A stretch of DNA of 6,728 nt from Benthicola sp964195715 (GTDB taxonomy: Bacteria > Gemmatimonadota > Gemmatimonadetes > Palauibacterales > Palauibacteraceae). The notes beneath the pieces were generated by a model. That model did no database searches. It was not told the origin of the DNA and saw only the letters and a program-made list of their open reading frames with translations. This document shows positions 1 through 6,716 of the stretch, one piece after another; positions within the stretch are counted from its first letter, which is position 1; each line of letters starts with the position of its first letter. Made by a program: the position numbers and the translations under genes. The stretch spans positions 1 to 6,728 of the forward strand of contig CAXMRU010000286.1 of the NCBI GenBank assembly GCA_964195715.1. Reading direction: 5' to 3'.

Positions 1-303
1 GTGGCCGCAGGCGTGCATCACTCCCGGAACCACGGACGCGAACTCCAGCTCCGTCTCTTCCTGGATGGGCAGGGCGTCGAGGTCGGCCCGCAGGGCAACC
101 GCAGGGACCCCCGGGGGGCCCTCGATCTCCGCAACGACACCGGTCTCGAGCGATCTTCGATAGGGAAGGTCAAGACGCTCCAGCTCAGAGATCACGCGGG
201 CCGTGGTGCGATGCTCCTCCCAGCTGAGCTCCGGATGGCGATGCAGGTCGCGCCGCAGCGTCACCATTCGCTCGAACAGGGAAGGCTGGATCGAGGCAAT
301 CAT
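1..303 (-). CDS. M20D-family metallo-amidohydrolase (hippurate / N-acyl-amino-acid hydrolase type), N-terminal 101 residues only
   Basis: The gene starts with ATG at 303-301 and runs off the left edge after 101 codons, about a quarter of the 390-440 residues usual for the family. The translation begins MIASIQPSLFERMVTLRRDL and has the family's landmarks in order: an RRDLHRHPELSWEEH segment at about 17-31, RADLDALPI at 72-80, and GVMHACGH at 94-101. In characterised M20D enzymes the Cys and His of HACGH (here Cys99 and His101) bind the paired metal ions. Members are zinc- or manganese-type hydrolases that cleave N-acyl or N-aroyl amino acids such as hippurate, N-acetyl amino acids or indole-acetyl conjugates; the substrate cannot be told from this part. 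No signal peptide is visible, so a cytoplasmic location is inferred. A GGGAGG Shine-Dalgarno lies 7 bases before the ATG and supports this start. The 174-base gap from the rhomboid gene suggests a separate transcript. The family call is secure; the exact enzyme is open. Confidence 0.9.
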   Translation of the reverse strand, partial: MIASIQPSLFERMVTLRRDLHRHPELSWEEHRTTARVISELERLDLPYRRSLETGVVAEIEGPPGVPAVALRADLDALPIQEETELEFASVVPGVMHACGH

Positions 304-310
304 GGGCGAA

Positions 311-316
311 CCTCCC
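311..316 (-). promoter_or_regulatory. Shine-Dalgarno of the M20D hydrolase gene
   Basis: The minus strand reads GGGAGG, 7 bases before the ATG at 303. This is the clearest ribosome-binding site in the window, and it fixes the start of the truncated hydrolase gene. Confidence 0.75.
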
Positions 317-366
317 GGCAGCGCGGGGAGCGCCGACGAGGCGCTTACCTCCGCCCGCCCGGAGGA

Positions 367-375
367 ATATTAGCA
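367..375 (-). promoter_or_regulatory. Possible extended -10 promoter for the M20D hydrolase
   Basis: On the minus strand TGCTAATAT stands in an otherwise GC-rich intergenic region. It matches an extended -10 element (TG-N-TAATAT, 5 of 6 against TATAAT). I see no good -35 at 16-18 bases upstream. Transcription would begin near position 360 and leave a leader of roughly 57 bases. This is inference from motif match only. Confidence 0.3.
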
Positions 376-450
376 CGAAGGGGTGCGACGCGCTCGGAAT
401 ACCAGACGGCCGCGAGTGCTGGACGCCCGCGTGTACCGCCTCAACTGCCA

Positions 451-472
451 GCAGGGTTCTTCAGCAACCTGC
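451..472. repeat. Small imperfect inverted repeat between the rhomboid and hydrolase genes
   Basis: The arms are GCAGGGTT (451-458) and AACCTGC (466-472), pairing over 7 bases with one bulged base around a 7-base loop. It begins 5 bases beyond the rhomboid stop codon, where a terminator would sit. No T run follows it on the minus strand: the TTTT at 477-474 lies before the hairpin instead. It is therefore not a canonical intrinsic terminator. It could be a weak transcript-end structure or one copy of a dispersed intergenic repeat; which of these cannot be told from one copy. Confidence 0.35.
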
Positions 473-477
473 CAAAA

Positions 478-1275
478 TCATGCAGGGCTGAAGCGGTCGA
501 GGAAGGCCCGTTCCCTCGCTGTCAGGCTGGGCAGCCCCTGGGTTCGGAGCTTCTCCATGATCTCGTCGTAGGCGTCGCGGTTGACCGGGTGGAGGGACTC
601 ACGGTCGATGGCCTCCCAGCGCCGGGTGGCGTCCCGGTCAGGCAGCCACCCGTGTCCCCGCCCGCCGTCCGCCTTACGCTTGAAGCGGGCAGCCGGCGAG
701 TTCTTCTCGCGCCACTTCATGAACAGCCACGCGCCGAGGAATCCGCCGAGGTGGGCATGGTGGGCGATCCGCTGCGGTGACCCGGCGATCTCGAGCGCGA
801 TTCCCCCAACCGCGATCAGCGTCGCCAGGAGGATCATGGTCTTGATCTTGATCGGGATCGGGATCGGGATGATCAGGATCCGCTCGTCGGGCCAGTAATG
901 GGCGAAGGCCAGCAGCAAGCCGTACAGGGCCCCCGAGGCTCCCACGACGGCCGTCATGGTGGAGAACGTCGGGAGGAGGAAGGGAACGATGACGGACACG
1001 AGGCCCGCGACCAACCCGCTGAACAGGTAGAGCTGGAGAAAGACACGGCCGCCGAGCCGGCTCTCCAGCCTCGGCCCGAAGAAGTAGAGCACCAGCATGT
1101 TGAACCCGAGGTGCCAGAATCCACCGTGCAGGAACATGTACGTCACCAGCGTCCACGGGCGCGTAACGACCCATGCGGGGACCAGGGCAAACATTGAAAA
1201 CAGCGACGGGACGGCGCCCGAGAGGAAGAAGAGCGCCACGTTGGCGAACAGGAGCCGAGTTACCCAAGGAGTCAT
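478..1275 (-). CDS. Rhomboid-family intramembrane serine protease with charged C-terminal tail
   Basis: This 265-residue membrane protein has six predicted helices (about 7-25, 54-69, 78-101, 107-127, 146-163, 170-188). The rhomboid active site is complete. HGGFWHLGFN at 50-59 gives the H-x4-H-x3-N pattern of helix 2, whose Asn59 and His55 would line the oxyanion hole. GASG at 112-115 holds the nucleophile Ser114. HHAHLGG at 172-178 supplies the His175 partner. Rhomboids cut single-pass membrane proteins within or near the bilayer; the substrate here is unknown. Residues 189-265 form a basic, then helical cytosolic tail ending in a DEIMEKLRTQGLPSLTARER pattern, which resembles, from memory, the DUF6576 domain that follows some bacterial rhomboids. 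The loop between helices 4 and 5 carries an Ile-Pro repeat. The frame is open 58 codons further upstream, but that part is proline/serine-rich and overlaps the previous gene. I chose the ATG at 1275 because it sits just before helix 1. No Shine-Dalgarno precedes it. The gene lies 61 bases after the DUF5916 gene. Confidence 0.93.
   Translation of the reverse strand: MTPWVTRLLFANVALFFLSGAVPSLFSMFALVPAWVVTRPWTLVTYMFLHGGFWHLGFNMLVLYFFGPRLESRLGGRVFLQLYLFSGLVAGLVSVIVPFLLPTFSTMTAVVGASGALYGLLLAFAHYWPDERILIIPIPIPIKIKTMILLATLIAVGGIALEIAGSPQRIAHHAHLGGFLGAWLFMKWREKNSPAARFKRKADGGRGHGWLPDRDATRRWEAIDRESLHPVNRDAYDEIMEKLRTQGLPSLTARERAFLDRFSPA
841..870 (-). repeat. In-frame hexanucleotide repeat inside the rhomboid gene
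   Basis: The plus strand reads (CTTGAT)2 followed by (CGGGAT)3 without interruption. On the coding strand this encodes Ile-Pro three times and Ile-Lys twice (rhomboid residues 136-145), in the loop between helices 4 and 5. Because the unit is six bases, gain or loss of a copy would add or remove two residues and keep the frame. Confidence 0.85.
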
Positions 1276-1336
1276 GGACGCTACGGTAGGGGGCCCGGCG
1301 GTGGGGCGCCAGTCGAGGTCAGGGTAGGAGCCTGGC

Positions 1337-4078
1337 TCAGATCGCCAGCCAGTAGCTGGCCTTGATGGCGATGAAGCTCTGGCCGGGCTCGGCGAGGCTC
1401 CTCCAGGCGTCGCCGGGGTGGACCGGATCGGGGCGGGTGAACGCTTCATCGTCGCCGCGGTCCATCTGCCACACGAAGAACAGCGTCGAGTTGGGCCGCC
1501 ATTCCCATCTGAACACGACGTTGCTGCGGAAAGATAGAGCCCGGAAGTCCTCCCGCTCGAAACTGAACGTGTCGTCTCCGTCGGTCACGGTGATCTCACG
1601 CGGCGCCGGTCCCGAGGATTCCTCGATCGTGGTTCCGTCCGTGCCGTATACCCGGAGGTACCGGCTTCCGGTGGCCTCGAGCTCTCCGTAGTCGCTGTAC
1701 GACCCGGAGGCGGCGAATGGTTCCGCGTACGCTTCGAGGCTGATGTCCGGCGTGAACGCGTAGTTGACCCTCAGCCGAGCCGAGACCTCGCTGTAGTCGA
1801 TGAAGGCGAACACGTAGCGCTGACCGAAGGTCGCTGCGCTGCCTCCATCGAACACATCCACATACTGACGGGATTCCACCTGGCGCTCATAACCCGGCGA
1901 CAGACTGAGCTGAAGCGCGCCGCCGGGCTTGAACTCGATGTTCCCTCCGATTTCGTAGCCCCAGTCGCCCAGCTCTCCCCATGAGTATCCTCCACTCAAG
2001 TGAAATGTCGTGAGCTTCCTTCGGTCGCTGTTGAGGTTACCGTCCACGCCGTACGCGCGGCCGGTGCCCATGCTGGGGCCGCCGCGCGTCAGGATGTCGC
2101 TCTGGGCCCGAGGCCGGTGGTCGAACTCCGCTCCGAAGCCCCAGAAGTTGAGTAACGTGAATCTGCCGCCGAGCTCGATCTCGCCGGGCTGCCGTATCCA
2201 GCCGTAGTTCCAGGCGCTCCGCGCCTCCGCCTTGATGCTGTACTCCTGAAACGTCGGTCCGGGCTGGGTCTCGCGGAACTGCAGTTGAGCCTCTCCTTCG
2301 ATGCGGTCCGCTTTGCGCAGGCGTCCCGCATCGTTGATGTCGAAGCCGGGTGACTCCGCTCCGACGCCGACGCCCCACAGCCAGTGAACGGCGCTTTCTC
2401 GCTCGAATTCAAGGCGGGCCCGATAGCCGGACAGCGATGTACGGGTCGTGTCGTAGTCGACGTAGTCCGCGTCCGGGCGCTGGAAGTAGTGCGAGCTGAA
2501 TTCCTGGACTTGCTGGATGGCCTCCGCCGTCCCGGCGATGTAGCTGCCCGCGGCGAGGCCGCGGAGTTCGTACGTGCCGCCATCGATCCTGAGGTTCCAG
2601 TCGGCCTGACCCGAGTATGCCTCCCGGTTCATCTGAAAGAGAAGATCGTCCTGGGTGCCGAGGTTTCGGCGCACGCCGGTACCCGAGATTCCCACGGTCG
2701 ATGCTTCCGGACCGAATTCCTGCTTCAGGCTGGCCGCGGCCCACACGGTGGCCGGCTGGACCCGGGCTTTGCCAAAGTCACCCGTCGTCGCATCGAACGT
2801 GGATGCGCTTTCCTCTGCCGTGACGGCCCCGAGTGCGCCGACCGAAAGGCCGCCCGGCGTTCTCCCCGTGAGCTTCCCGGCGGTGAGGATGGTCGTGTTC
2901 CGCGGATAGTCTGCGTAGTCCGCGTCGACGCCTCCCCGGGGCCTTGCTCCAATGCGCCGCGAGTAGAAGAGGCCTTCCGCTTCCAGCAGCTCCTTGCCCT
3001 CGACGAAGAAAGGACGCCGCTCGGGAAAGAAGGTGGGGAAGGCTGAGAGGTTTACCTCGGCCGGGTCCGCCTCGACCTGGCCGAAGTCCGGGTTGAACGT
3101 GGCATCGAGCGTGAGGCTCGGTCCAATTCCCATCTTCAGGTCGGCGCCGGCCCGACCATCGAACTCGCTGCGACTCGAGAACGGATCGCTTGCGTCGATC
3201 AGGCTGCTGCTCGTCGTAGTGGCGTTGCCTGTCACGTATGGCACGAGCTCCACCGGACGCCGCGTCCTTATGCCCTGGATTCCTTCCAGGTCGCCGAACC
3301 ATGACGGCCACCCCGCTTCGTCTCTCGGCACCTCGATCCAGTAGACATCCTCGTCCTTGCTGGGAATGTACCGATTGATGTTGACGCCGAAGGCGAACGT
3401 GTCGCCCTCGTTGAAGCGGAGCTGCGAGAACGGTATTCTCATCTCGGCCGTCCACCCCAGCGAGTCGATGACCGCGCTCGCGCTCCAGACGGGATTCCAG
3501 CTGTAATCGCGTTCGCGGTAATTGTTGGCGTCTTCCCCGGTGTACCAGTCGAGTCGACTTCCGGCGGCCGTGACAGCGATGGAGAAGTAGGTACGCCGGT
3601 TCTGATAGCCGTCGATGTTGATGATGAGCCGCTCGGAATCACCCCCGTCGTCCCGGCGAGACATGATCGCCCTGATCTTGGAGGGGTCCTGCGAATACAT
3701 GCGCGCCCCCACGTACAGGGCGGTTTCGGTGTACACGAACGAGAATTCGGTGTGCTCGGTCGGGGGTGCCCCCGGGTTCGGGCTGCGCTGCGTGAAGTCT
3801 GAGGTGAAGGCGGCCCGGCCCCATAGTTCCTCGTCCAGTCGGCCATCCACCTCGATGCCCTCGCCGGGCTCCAGCTTTATGGCGCCCAGGGTCTTGCTGA
3901 TGCACGAAGGGAGAGTGCGCCGGCAGGGGGTCCACGCCCGAATGGTGTCTTCCTGGGCGACAGAGTTCGGAACGTCCTGGAGGCGCGGTGAAGATGTGAC
4001 GGCAACGGACGCAGCCGGCATGCCTACGAAAGAGCCTATTGCCGCGACGAAAGCGGCTGCCGAAACAAGAGGCTTCAT
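1337..4078 (-). CDS. DUF5916 outer-membrane protein with N-terminal CBM9-like domain
   Basis: The product is 913 residues. A signal peptide starts MKPLVSAAAFVAAIGSFVGM, with cleavage likely near residues 24-28. A short linker holds the protein's only two cysteines (Cys52, Cys59). Residues about 66-265 look like a CBM9-like beta-sandwich: EVDGRLDEELWGRA at 76-89, FVYTETALYVGARMY at 114-128, WTAEMRIPFSQLRF at 209-222. The family hallmark is at 326-361, with DATFNPDFGQVEADPAEVNL and then FFPERRPFFVEG. From about 273 the sequence is rich in alternating Gly and aromatic strands and ends in KASYWLAI, as expected for a barrel closing at an aromatic-rich C-terminus. No catalytic site is visible. The family has no established biochemical role; glycan or peptide handling at the cell surface is only a guess from the CBM9-like part. 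An in-frame ATG at 4120 adds 14 arginine-rich residues ahead of the signal peptide and lacks a ribosome site, so I start at 4078. Length and domain order fit the family. Confidence 0.9.
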   Translation of the reverse strand: MKPLVSAAAFVAAIGSFVGMPAASVAVTSSPRLQDVPNSVAQEDTIRAWTPCRRTLPSCISKTLGAIKLEPGEGIEVDGRLDEELWGRAAFTSDFTQRSPNPGAPPTEHTEFSFVYTETALYVGARMYSQDPSKIRAIMSRRDDGGDSERLIINIDGYQNRRTYFSIAVTAAGSRLDWYTGEDANNYRERDYSWNPVWSASAVIDSLGWTAEMRIPFSQLRFNEGDTFAFGVNINRYIPSKDEDVYWIEVPRDEAGWPSWFGDLEGIQGIRTRRPVELVPYVTGNATTTSSSLIDASDPFSSRSEFDGRAGADLKMGIGPSLTLDATFNPDFGQVEADPAEVNLSAFPTFFPERRPFFVEGKELLEAEGLFYSRRIGARPRGGVDADYADYPRNTTILTAGKLTGRTPGGLSVGALGAVTAEESASTFDATTGDFGKARVQPATVWAAASLKQEFGPEASTVGISGTGVRRNLGTQDDLLFQMNREAYSGQADWNLRIDGGTYELRGLAAGSYIAGTAEAIQQVQEFSSHYFQRPDADYVDYDTTRTSLSGYRARLEFERESAVHWLWGVGVGAESPGFDINDAGRLRKADRIEGEAQLQFRETQPGPTFQEYSIKAEARSAWNYGWIRQPGEIELGGRFTLLNFWGFGAEFDHRPRAQSDILTRGGPSMGTGRAYGVDGNLNSDRRKLTTFHLSGGYSWGELGDWGYEIGGNIEFKPGGALQLSLSPGYERQVESRQYVDVFDGGSAATFGQRYVFAFIDYSEVSARLRVNYAFTPDISLEAYAEPFAASGSYSDYGELEATGSRYLRVYGTDGTTIEESSGPAPREITVTDGDDTFSFEREDFRALSFRSNVVFRWEWRPNSTLFFVWQMDRGDDEAFTRPDPVHPGDAWRSLAEPGQSFIAIKASYWLAI

Positions 4079-4088
4079 GTGCACGTGT

Positions 4089-4092
4089 CCTC
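4089..4092 (-). promoter_or_regulatory. Shine-Dalgarno that sets the start of the DUF5916 gene
   Basis: GAGG on the minus strand lies 10 bases before the ATG at 4078. Together with the signal peptide that starts at this Met, it favours this codon over the in-frame ATG at 4120, which has no purine-rich element in the right place. Confidence 0.5.
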
Positions 4093-4093
4093 G

Positions 4094-4111
4094 GCGGCTT
4101 CGCCCAGCCGC
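4094..4111 (-). other. Hairpin next to the DUF5916 ribosome site
   Basis: GCGGCT and AGCCGC form a perfect 6-base stem around a 6-base loop, ending one base before the GAGG Shine-Dalgarno. In the leader RNA it could influence ribosome access. A stem this size also arises easily by chance in GC-rich DNA. Confidence 0.3.
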
Positions 4112-4136
4112 GCAGGGCATGGATCTAGACTCAAGT

Positions 4137-4165
4137 CGTCCGGGACGTCACAGCGCCGCCGGACG
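4137..4165 (-). other. Second hairpin in the TPR-DUF5916 intergenic region
   Basis: CGTCCGG (4137-4143) and CCGGACG (4159-4165) are perfect 7-base complements around a 15-base loop. No T run follows on the minus strand, so it does not read as an intrinsic terminator for the TPR gene. It lies in the middle of the 158-base gap and could be a leader structure, an operator-like site or chance. Confidence 0.3.
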
Positions 4166-4187
4166 GCATGGCAATTCGTCTGTTGTG

Positions 4188-4215
4188 AATACACCCGGCG
4201 AGAGCCGAACGTTAA
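4188..4215 (-). promoter_or_regulatory. Weak candidate promoter for the DUF5916 gene
   Basis: On the minus strand TTAACG (4215-4210) and TGTATT (4193-4188) are separated by 16 bases, each matching the sigma-70 hexamers at 4 of 6 positions. If used, the leader would be about 100 bases and would include both hairpins described for this gap. The match is poor enough that read-through from the TPR gene is an equal alternative. Confidence 0.2.
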
Positions 4216-4236
4216 GTCCGACTCGCCGAAGTACCC

Positions 4237-6555
4237 CTATAAGCCAGCCGCTGAGCGCGTGGCAGACAGCCTGGCCGGAACGTCCCGCATTCTCACGATC
4301 TCCGCCATGCCGTTACCTGCCATATCGAGCAGTTTCCCGTAGCTCGCGGCGGCTTCCGCAGCCTCGTCCAGCGCCTCGTGGGCCCGTCCCTTCAAGTACA
4401 GGGCGGTTTGCAGCTGGCCCGGATTCAAGCGGTTTCCGGCCTGGCTGATCCGCTCCATGTTCTCGGCGATGTCGAGCGCCTCGCGCGCGCGCCCGACCTC
4501 GATCAGGGCAAGGGATTCGTGCAGGCTCGGGCCGACGAGCGCCGGCCTCGGAGCGCTGGCGAGTTCCCGGGCCTCGTCATAGAGCTGGACGGTGGCCTGC
4601 GCGTCCCCCTGGTACCAGGCGACGACCCCATCGACGAGGAGCATGATCAGCGCTACCTGGCCCTGCATGATGGGCGGCGTGTCAGCGAACCGGGCCGCCA
4701 CCGTGTCACGCACCGCGAGCATCTCATCGATCCGCCCTCGCTCGCCGCTGTTGATGAGCAGGCCGAACAGCACGCCTCCGAGCAGCGGATCGATCGCGTC
4801 CGCCTCGCGATAGCTTGCCTCGGCCCCGTCGTACTCGCCCATGTAAGTGGCCAGTTGCGCCGACTCGAGGAGGGGTTGGATCTGCAGGTCCAGCCGATTC
4901 AGCTCCCCCGCCAGACTCGCGGCGGATCCGTAAGAGCGAAGGGCTTCGCGGTAGCTGCCGTCTGCCACGTACGTGTCTCCCATCAGGCTTCGGACATACA
5001 CGGCAGCGTCCGAATCCTCGGTCTCCAGGTGGGGTTCCAGTGCGGCGCGAGCGCCGTCCGCGTCACCTTCGCGCAGATACGACCGCACGAGGTGCTCGAA
5101 GGACGCCAGGAACCCGGGCTCGATCGCGAGGGCCTCCCGGAACGCGGCACGCGCGTCCTCGGTCCGGCCAATCATCTCGAGAATTTCGCCGCGCGAATCG
5201 TGCGGATTGGCCTGACCCGACTCAATCTCCAGGTAGCGGAGGCTCAGCGAGTCCGCCTCCTCTGCGTCGCCCGCGCGGCCCGCCATGTAGGCCAGATGAT
5301 TGATCCCGGGCGCGTAGTACGGATCCAGGCGCACGGCTTCCCGCATGATCGCCCGCCCCTCCTCGAACCTGTCCGTCGCATCATAGAAGACTCCGAGCTG
5401 GTATCGGGCCTCCTTTTCCTCAGGGTACTTCTCGATCAGCTCGCGCAGTAGCGAGTCGGCCGCCGGGATGTCTCTATGGAAGTTGGCCGCGAACATCGCC
5501 TCGATCATGTAGCGATCGCGGTCGGTGGCCTTGTCCTTGTTGACGTCGGCGTTCTGGAACGCGTGCAGCGCCTCCTGTCCGGTCACGTTGGCCAGCATGC
5601 CGAGGCGCAGCCAGGCGATGGCGAACTCCGGATCCAGCTCGACGGCCCGCCGATAACTTCCTTCCGCCTGCTCAAGCAGGAATCGACGCTCAGCCAGGAG
5701 GCCTTCCTGGTATTCCCGGTACGCCTCGATATTGCCGGTGGCGAGCTGAGTGACCGGCGTGAGCTCGGTCGGCGTGAACGCCGGACCCAGCATCTGGCCG
5801 GACAGTCGAGCGGATACGTCATCCACCAGCGCGAACACGTCGGATCCGCGGGCCTGTTCGGCGGCGGTGACCGTACCGTCCTCGAGCTCGATGAGCTGGA
5901 CGTCCACGCGAACCTCGTCGCCCACCGCCATGAACGAACCTCGTACCAGCGCTCGAGCACCCGATTGCGCGGCGATTTGCAGAGCCAGGTCGTCCGGGAT
6001 CGCTTCGGTCTCCCCTCGTCCCGCCTGCCGCATGAGGTCCAGGAGGCGCTGGGCGCTCACCACCCGAAGGCCCTCCAGCTGGGCCAGGTTGGTCGTGAGC
6101 ATGTCCGCCAGGCCCGGTCCGAGCCAGTCCAGGCTGTCGGCGCCCGTGCGGTTGGTGAACGGAAGGATGGCAAGCGATCCTTCCCCGAGGTCTGCCGGCA
6201 GCAGACCCGCCGGAACGAGCGTCGGAGAACGAGGCTCCGGACGATCACGGGTGAGGATGAAACCTGACCCGATCAATCCGACGAGAATGAGCGTTCCCAC
6301 CATCAGTCCCTCGGAGCGAGGTACGTTCTGTCTGCCGCCGGCTCCATGGTACCACGAGATGATGAGAGCAATCGGGAATCCGACACCGATCATGAGGAGA
6401 CTGCAGTCGAGGACGACGCGCTCAAAGCCGTAATTCTCGACCACGAAGCCGATGAATTCGAGGGCGACCCACCCGGCACCGAGAAACAGCACGGCCGTGC
6501 GGAGTACGTGCCGCTCTTGTAGTTGTTCGATCCAGTTCCGCATAGGCTCAGTCAT
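4237..6555 (-). CDS. Membrane-anchored TolB/FlgO-like domain protein with C-terminal TPR array
   Basis: This 772-residue protein begins with a short basic N-terminus and three hydrophobic helices (about 18-40, 48-68, 84-101). The first two resemble the helix pair at the front of many TPR and adenylate-cyclase-like proteins. With the N-terminus inside, helix 3 would export the rest to the periplasm. Residues about 125-255 match the TolB N-terminal/FlgO-like domain: SLAILPFTNRTG at 127-138, then WLGPGLADMLTTNL and VVSAQRLLDLM. From about 275 a long helical array carries TPR-type repeats, clearest near 290-323, 383-414, 415-447, 449-482, 518-550 and 559-591. Several contain AFREALAIEP-like helices. 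TPRs bind other proteins, so a scaffold or sensor role is inferred; no kinase, cyclase or DNA-binding domain is present, although relatives often have one. The start ATG at 6555 follows GGGAG by 4 bases, slightly close; the next Met (codon 5) is less well placed. A terminator upstream suggests that the gene starts a transcript. Confidence 0.85.
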   Translation of the reverse strand: MTEPMRNWIEQLQERHVLRTAVLFLGAGWVALEFIGFVVENYGFERVVLDCSLLMIGVGFPIALIISWYHGAGGRQNVPRSEGLMVGTLILVGLIGSGFILTRDRPEPRSPTLVPAGLLPADLGEGSLAILPFTNRTGADSLDWLGPGLADMLTTNLAQLEGLRVVSAQRLLDLMRQAGRGETEAIPDDLALQIAAQSGARALVRGSFMAVGDEVRVDVQLIELEDGTVTAAEQARGSDVFALVDDVSARLSGQMLGPAFTPTELTPVTQLATGNIEAYREYQEGLLAERRFLLEQAEGSYRRAVELDPEFAIAWLRLGMLANVTGQEALHAFQNADVNKDKATDRDRYMIEAMFAANFHRDIPAADSLLRELIEKYPEEKEARYQLGVFYDATDRFEEGRAIMREAVRLDPYYAPGINHLAYMAGRAGDAEEADSLSLRYLEIESGQANPHDSRGEILEMIGRTEDARAAFREALAIEPGFLASFEHLVRSYLREGDADGARAALEPHLETEDSDAAVYVRSLMGDTYVADGSYREALRSYGSAASLAGELNRLDLQIQPLLESAQLATYMGEYDGAEASYREADAIDPLLGGVLFGLLINSGERGRIDEMLAVRDTVAARFADTPPIMQGQVALIMLLVDGVVAWYQGDAQATVQLYDEARELASAPRPALVGPSLHESLALIEVGRAREALDIAENMERISQAGNRLNPGQLQTALYLKGRAHEALDEAAEAAASYGKLLDMAGNGMAEIVRMRDVPARLSATRSAAGL

Positions 6556-6622
6556 GGTTCTCCCGCATTTGCCCGGTGTCGTCTGGCGGGCGGTGGGCCC
6601 GAAAGACGAGGCGCTGCAAGCT

Positions 6623-6653
6623 AGGATACGTTTCGAGGCGGGGCCAGTTTCAA
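6623..6653 (-). promoter_or_regulatory. Candidate promoter for the TPR protein gene
   Basis: The minus strand has TTGAAA (6653-6648; 4 of 6 to the -35 consensus) and TATCCT (6628-6623; 4 of 6 to the -10 consensus) separated by 19 bases, slightly long. It lies between the terminator of the preceding gene and the TPR start, where a promoter is expected. Predicted transcription would start near 6616 with a leader of about 60 bases. Confidence 0.35.
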
Positions 6654-6675
6654 TCTTCGCGGGTCCCAGTGCGCG

Positions 6676-6713
6676 AAAACCGCCGCTCCGGAATGGGTAC
6701 CCGAAGCGGCGGT
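6676..6713 (-). terminator. Intrinsic terminator of the gene upstream of the window
   Basis: ACCGCCGCT (6679-6687) and AGCGGCGGT (6705-6713) form a perfect 9-base GC-rich stem around a 17-base loop. On the minus strand the stem runs directly into TTTT (6679-6676), so it reads as a rho-independent terminator for leftward transcription arriving from beyond 6728. The T run is short, and its first T is also the last base of the stem. On the plus strand no T run follows. The loop contains the palindrome GGGTACCC. Confidence 0.65.
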
Positions 6714-6716
6714 CCG

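Noticed and set aside
1..780. Long open frame on the plus strand at the left edge
   Set aside because: It runs opposite the M20D hydrolase and the rhomboid, both of which have unmistakable family motifs on the minus strand. The translation is arginine- and proline-rich without recognisable domains, as expected of an antisense shadow in GC-rich DNA.
1276..1449. N-terminal extension of the rhomboid frame by 58 residues
   Set aside because: The extension is rich in Pro, Ser and Ala, overlaps the end of the DUF5916 gene by more than 100 bases and lacks a ribosome site. The Met just before helix 1 is the natural start.
2384..3046. Plus-strand open frame of 220 codons opposite the DUF5916 gene, and another at 3615-4448
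   Set aside because: Both are antisense to the DUF5916 gene, and the first covers part of its hallmark segment. Composition is low in hydrophobic order and rich in Arg, Pro and Ser, typical of a shadow frame.
2778..3455. Minus-strand open frame of 225 codons in another register inside the DUF5916 gene
   Set aside because: It overlaps the DUF5916 gene in the same direction but another frame, with an Arg/Gly-rich translation and no domain. It is a composition artefact.
4079..4120. Alternative DUF5916 start 14 codons upstream
   Set aside because: It would place an arginine-rich segment before a normal signal peptide and has no Shine-Dalgarno. The Met at 4078 has GAGG upstream and begins the signal peptide directly.
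4622..4671. Hydrophobic stretch near residues 629-645 of the TPR protein as a fourth membrane helix
   Set aside because: It lies inside the helical repeat array and is broken by Asp and Gln; a buried TPR helix explains it better.
4378..6267. Two long plus-strand open frames (4378-5451 and 5476-6267) opposite the TPR gene
   Set aside because: They are antisense to a protein with clear TPR and TolB-like motifs. Strong G/C preference at third positions keeps the opposite strand free of stops. No motif or convincing start was seen.
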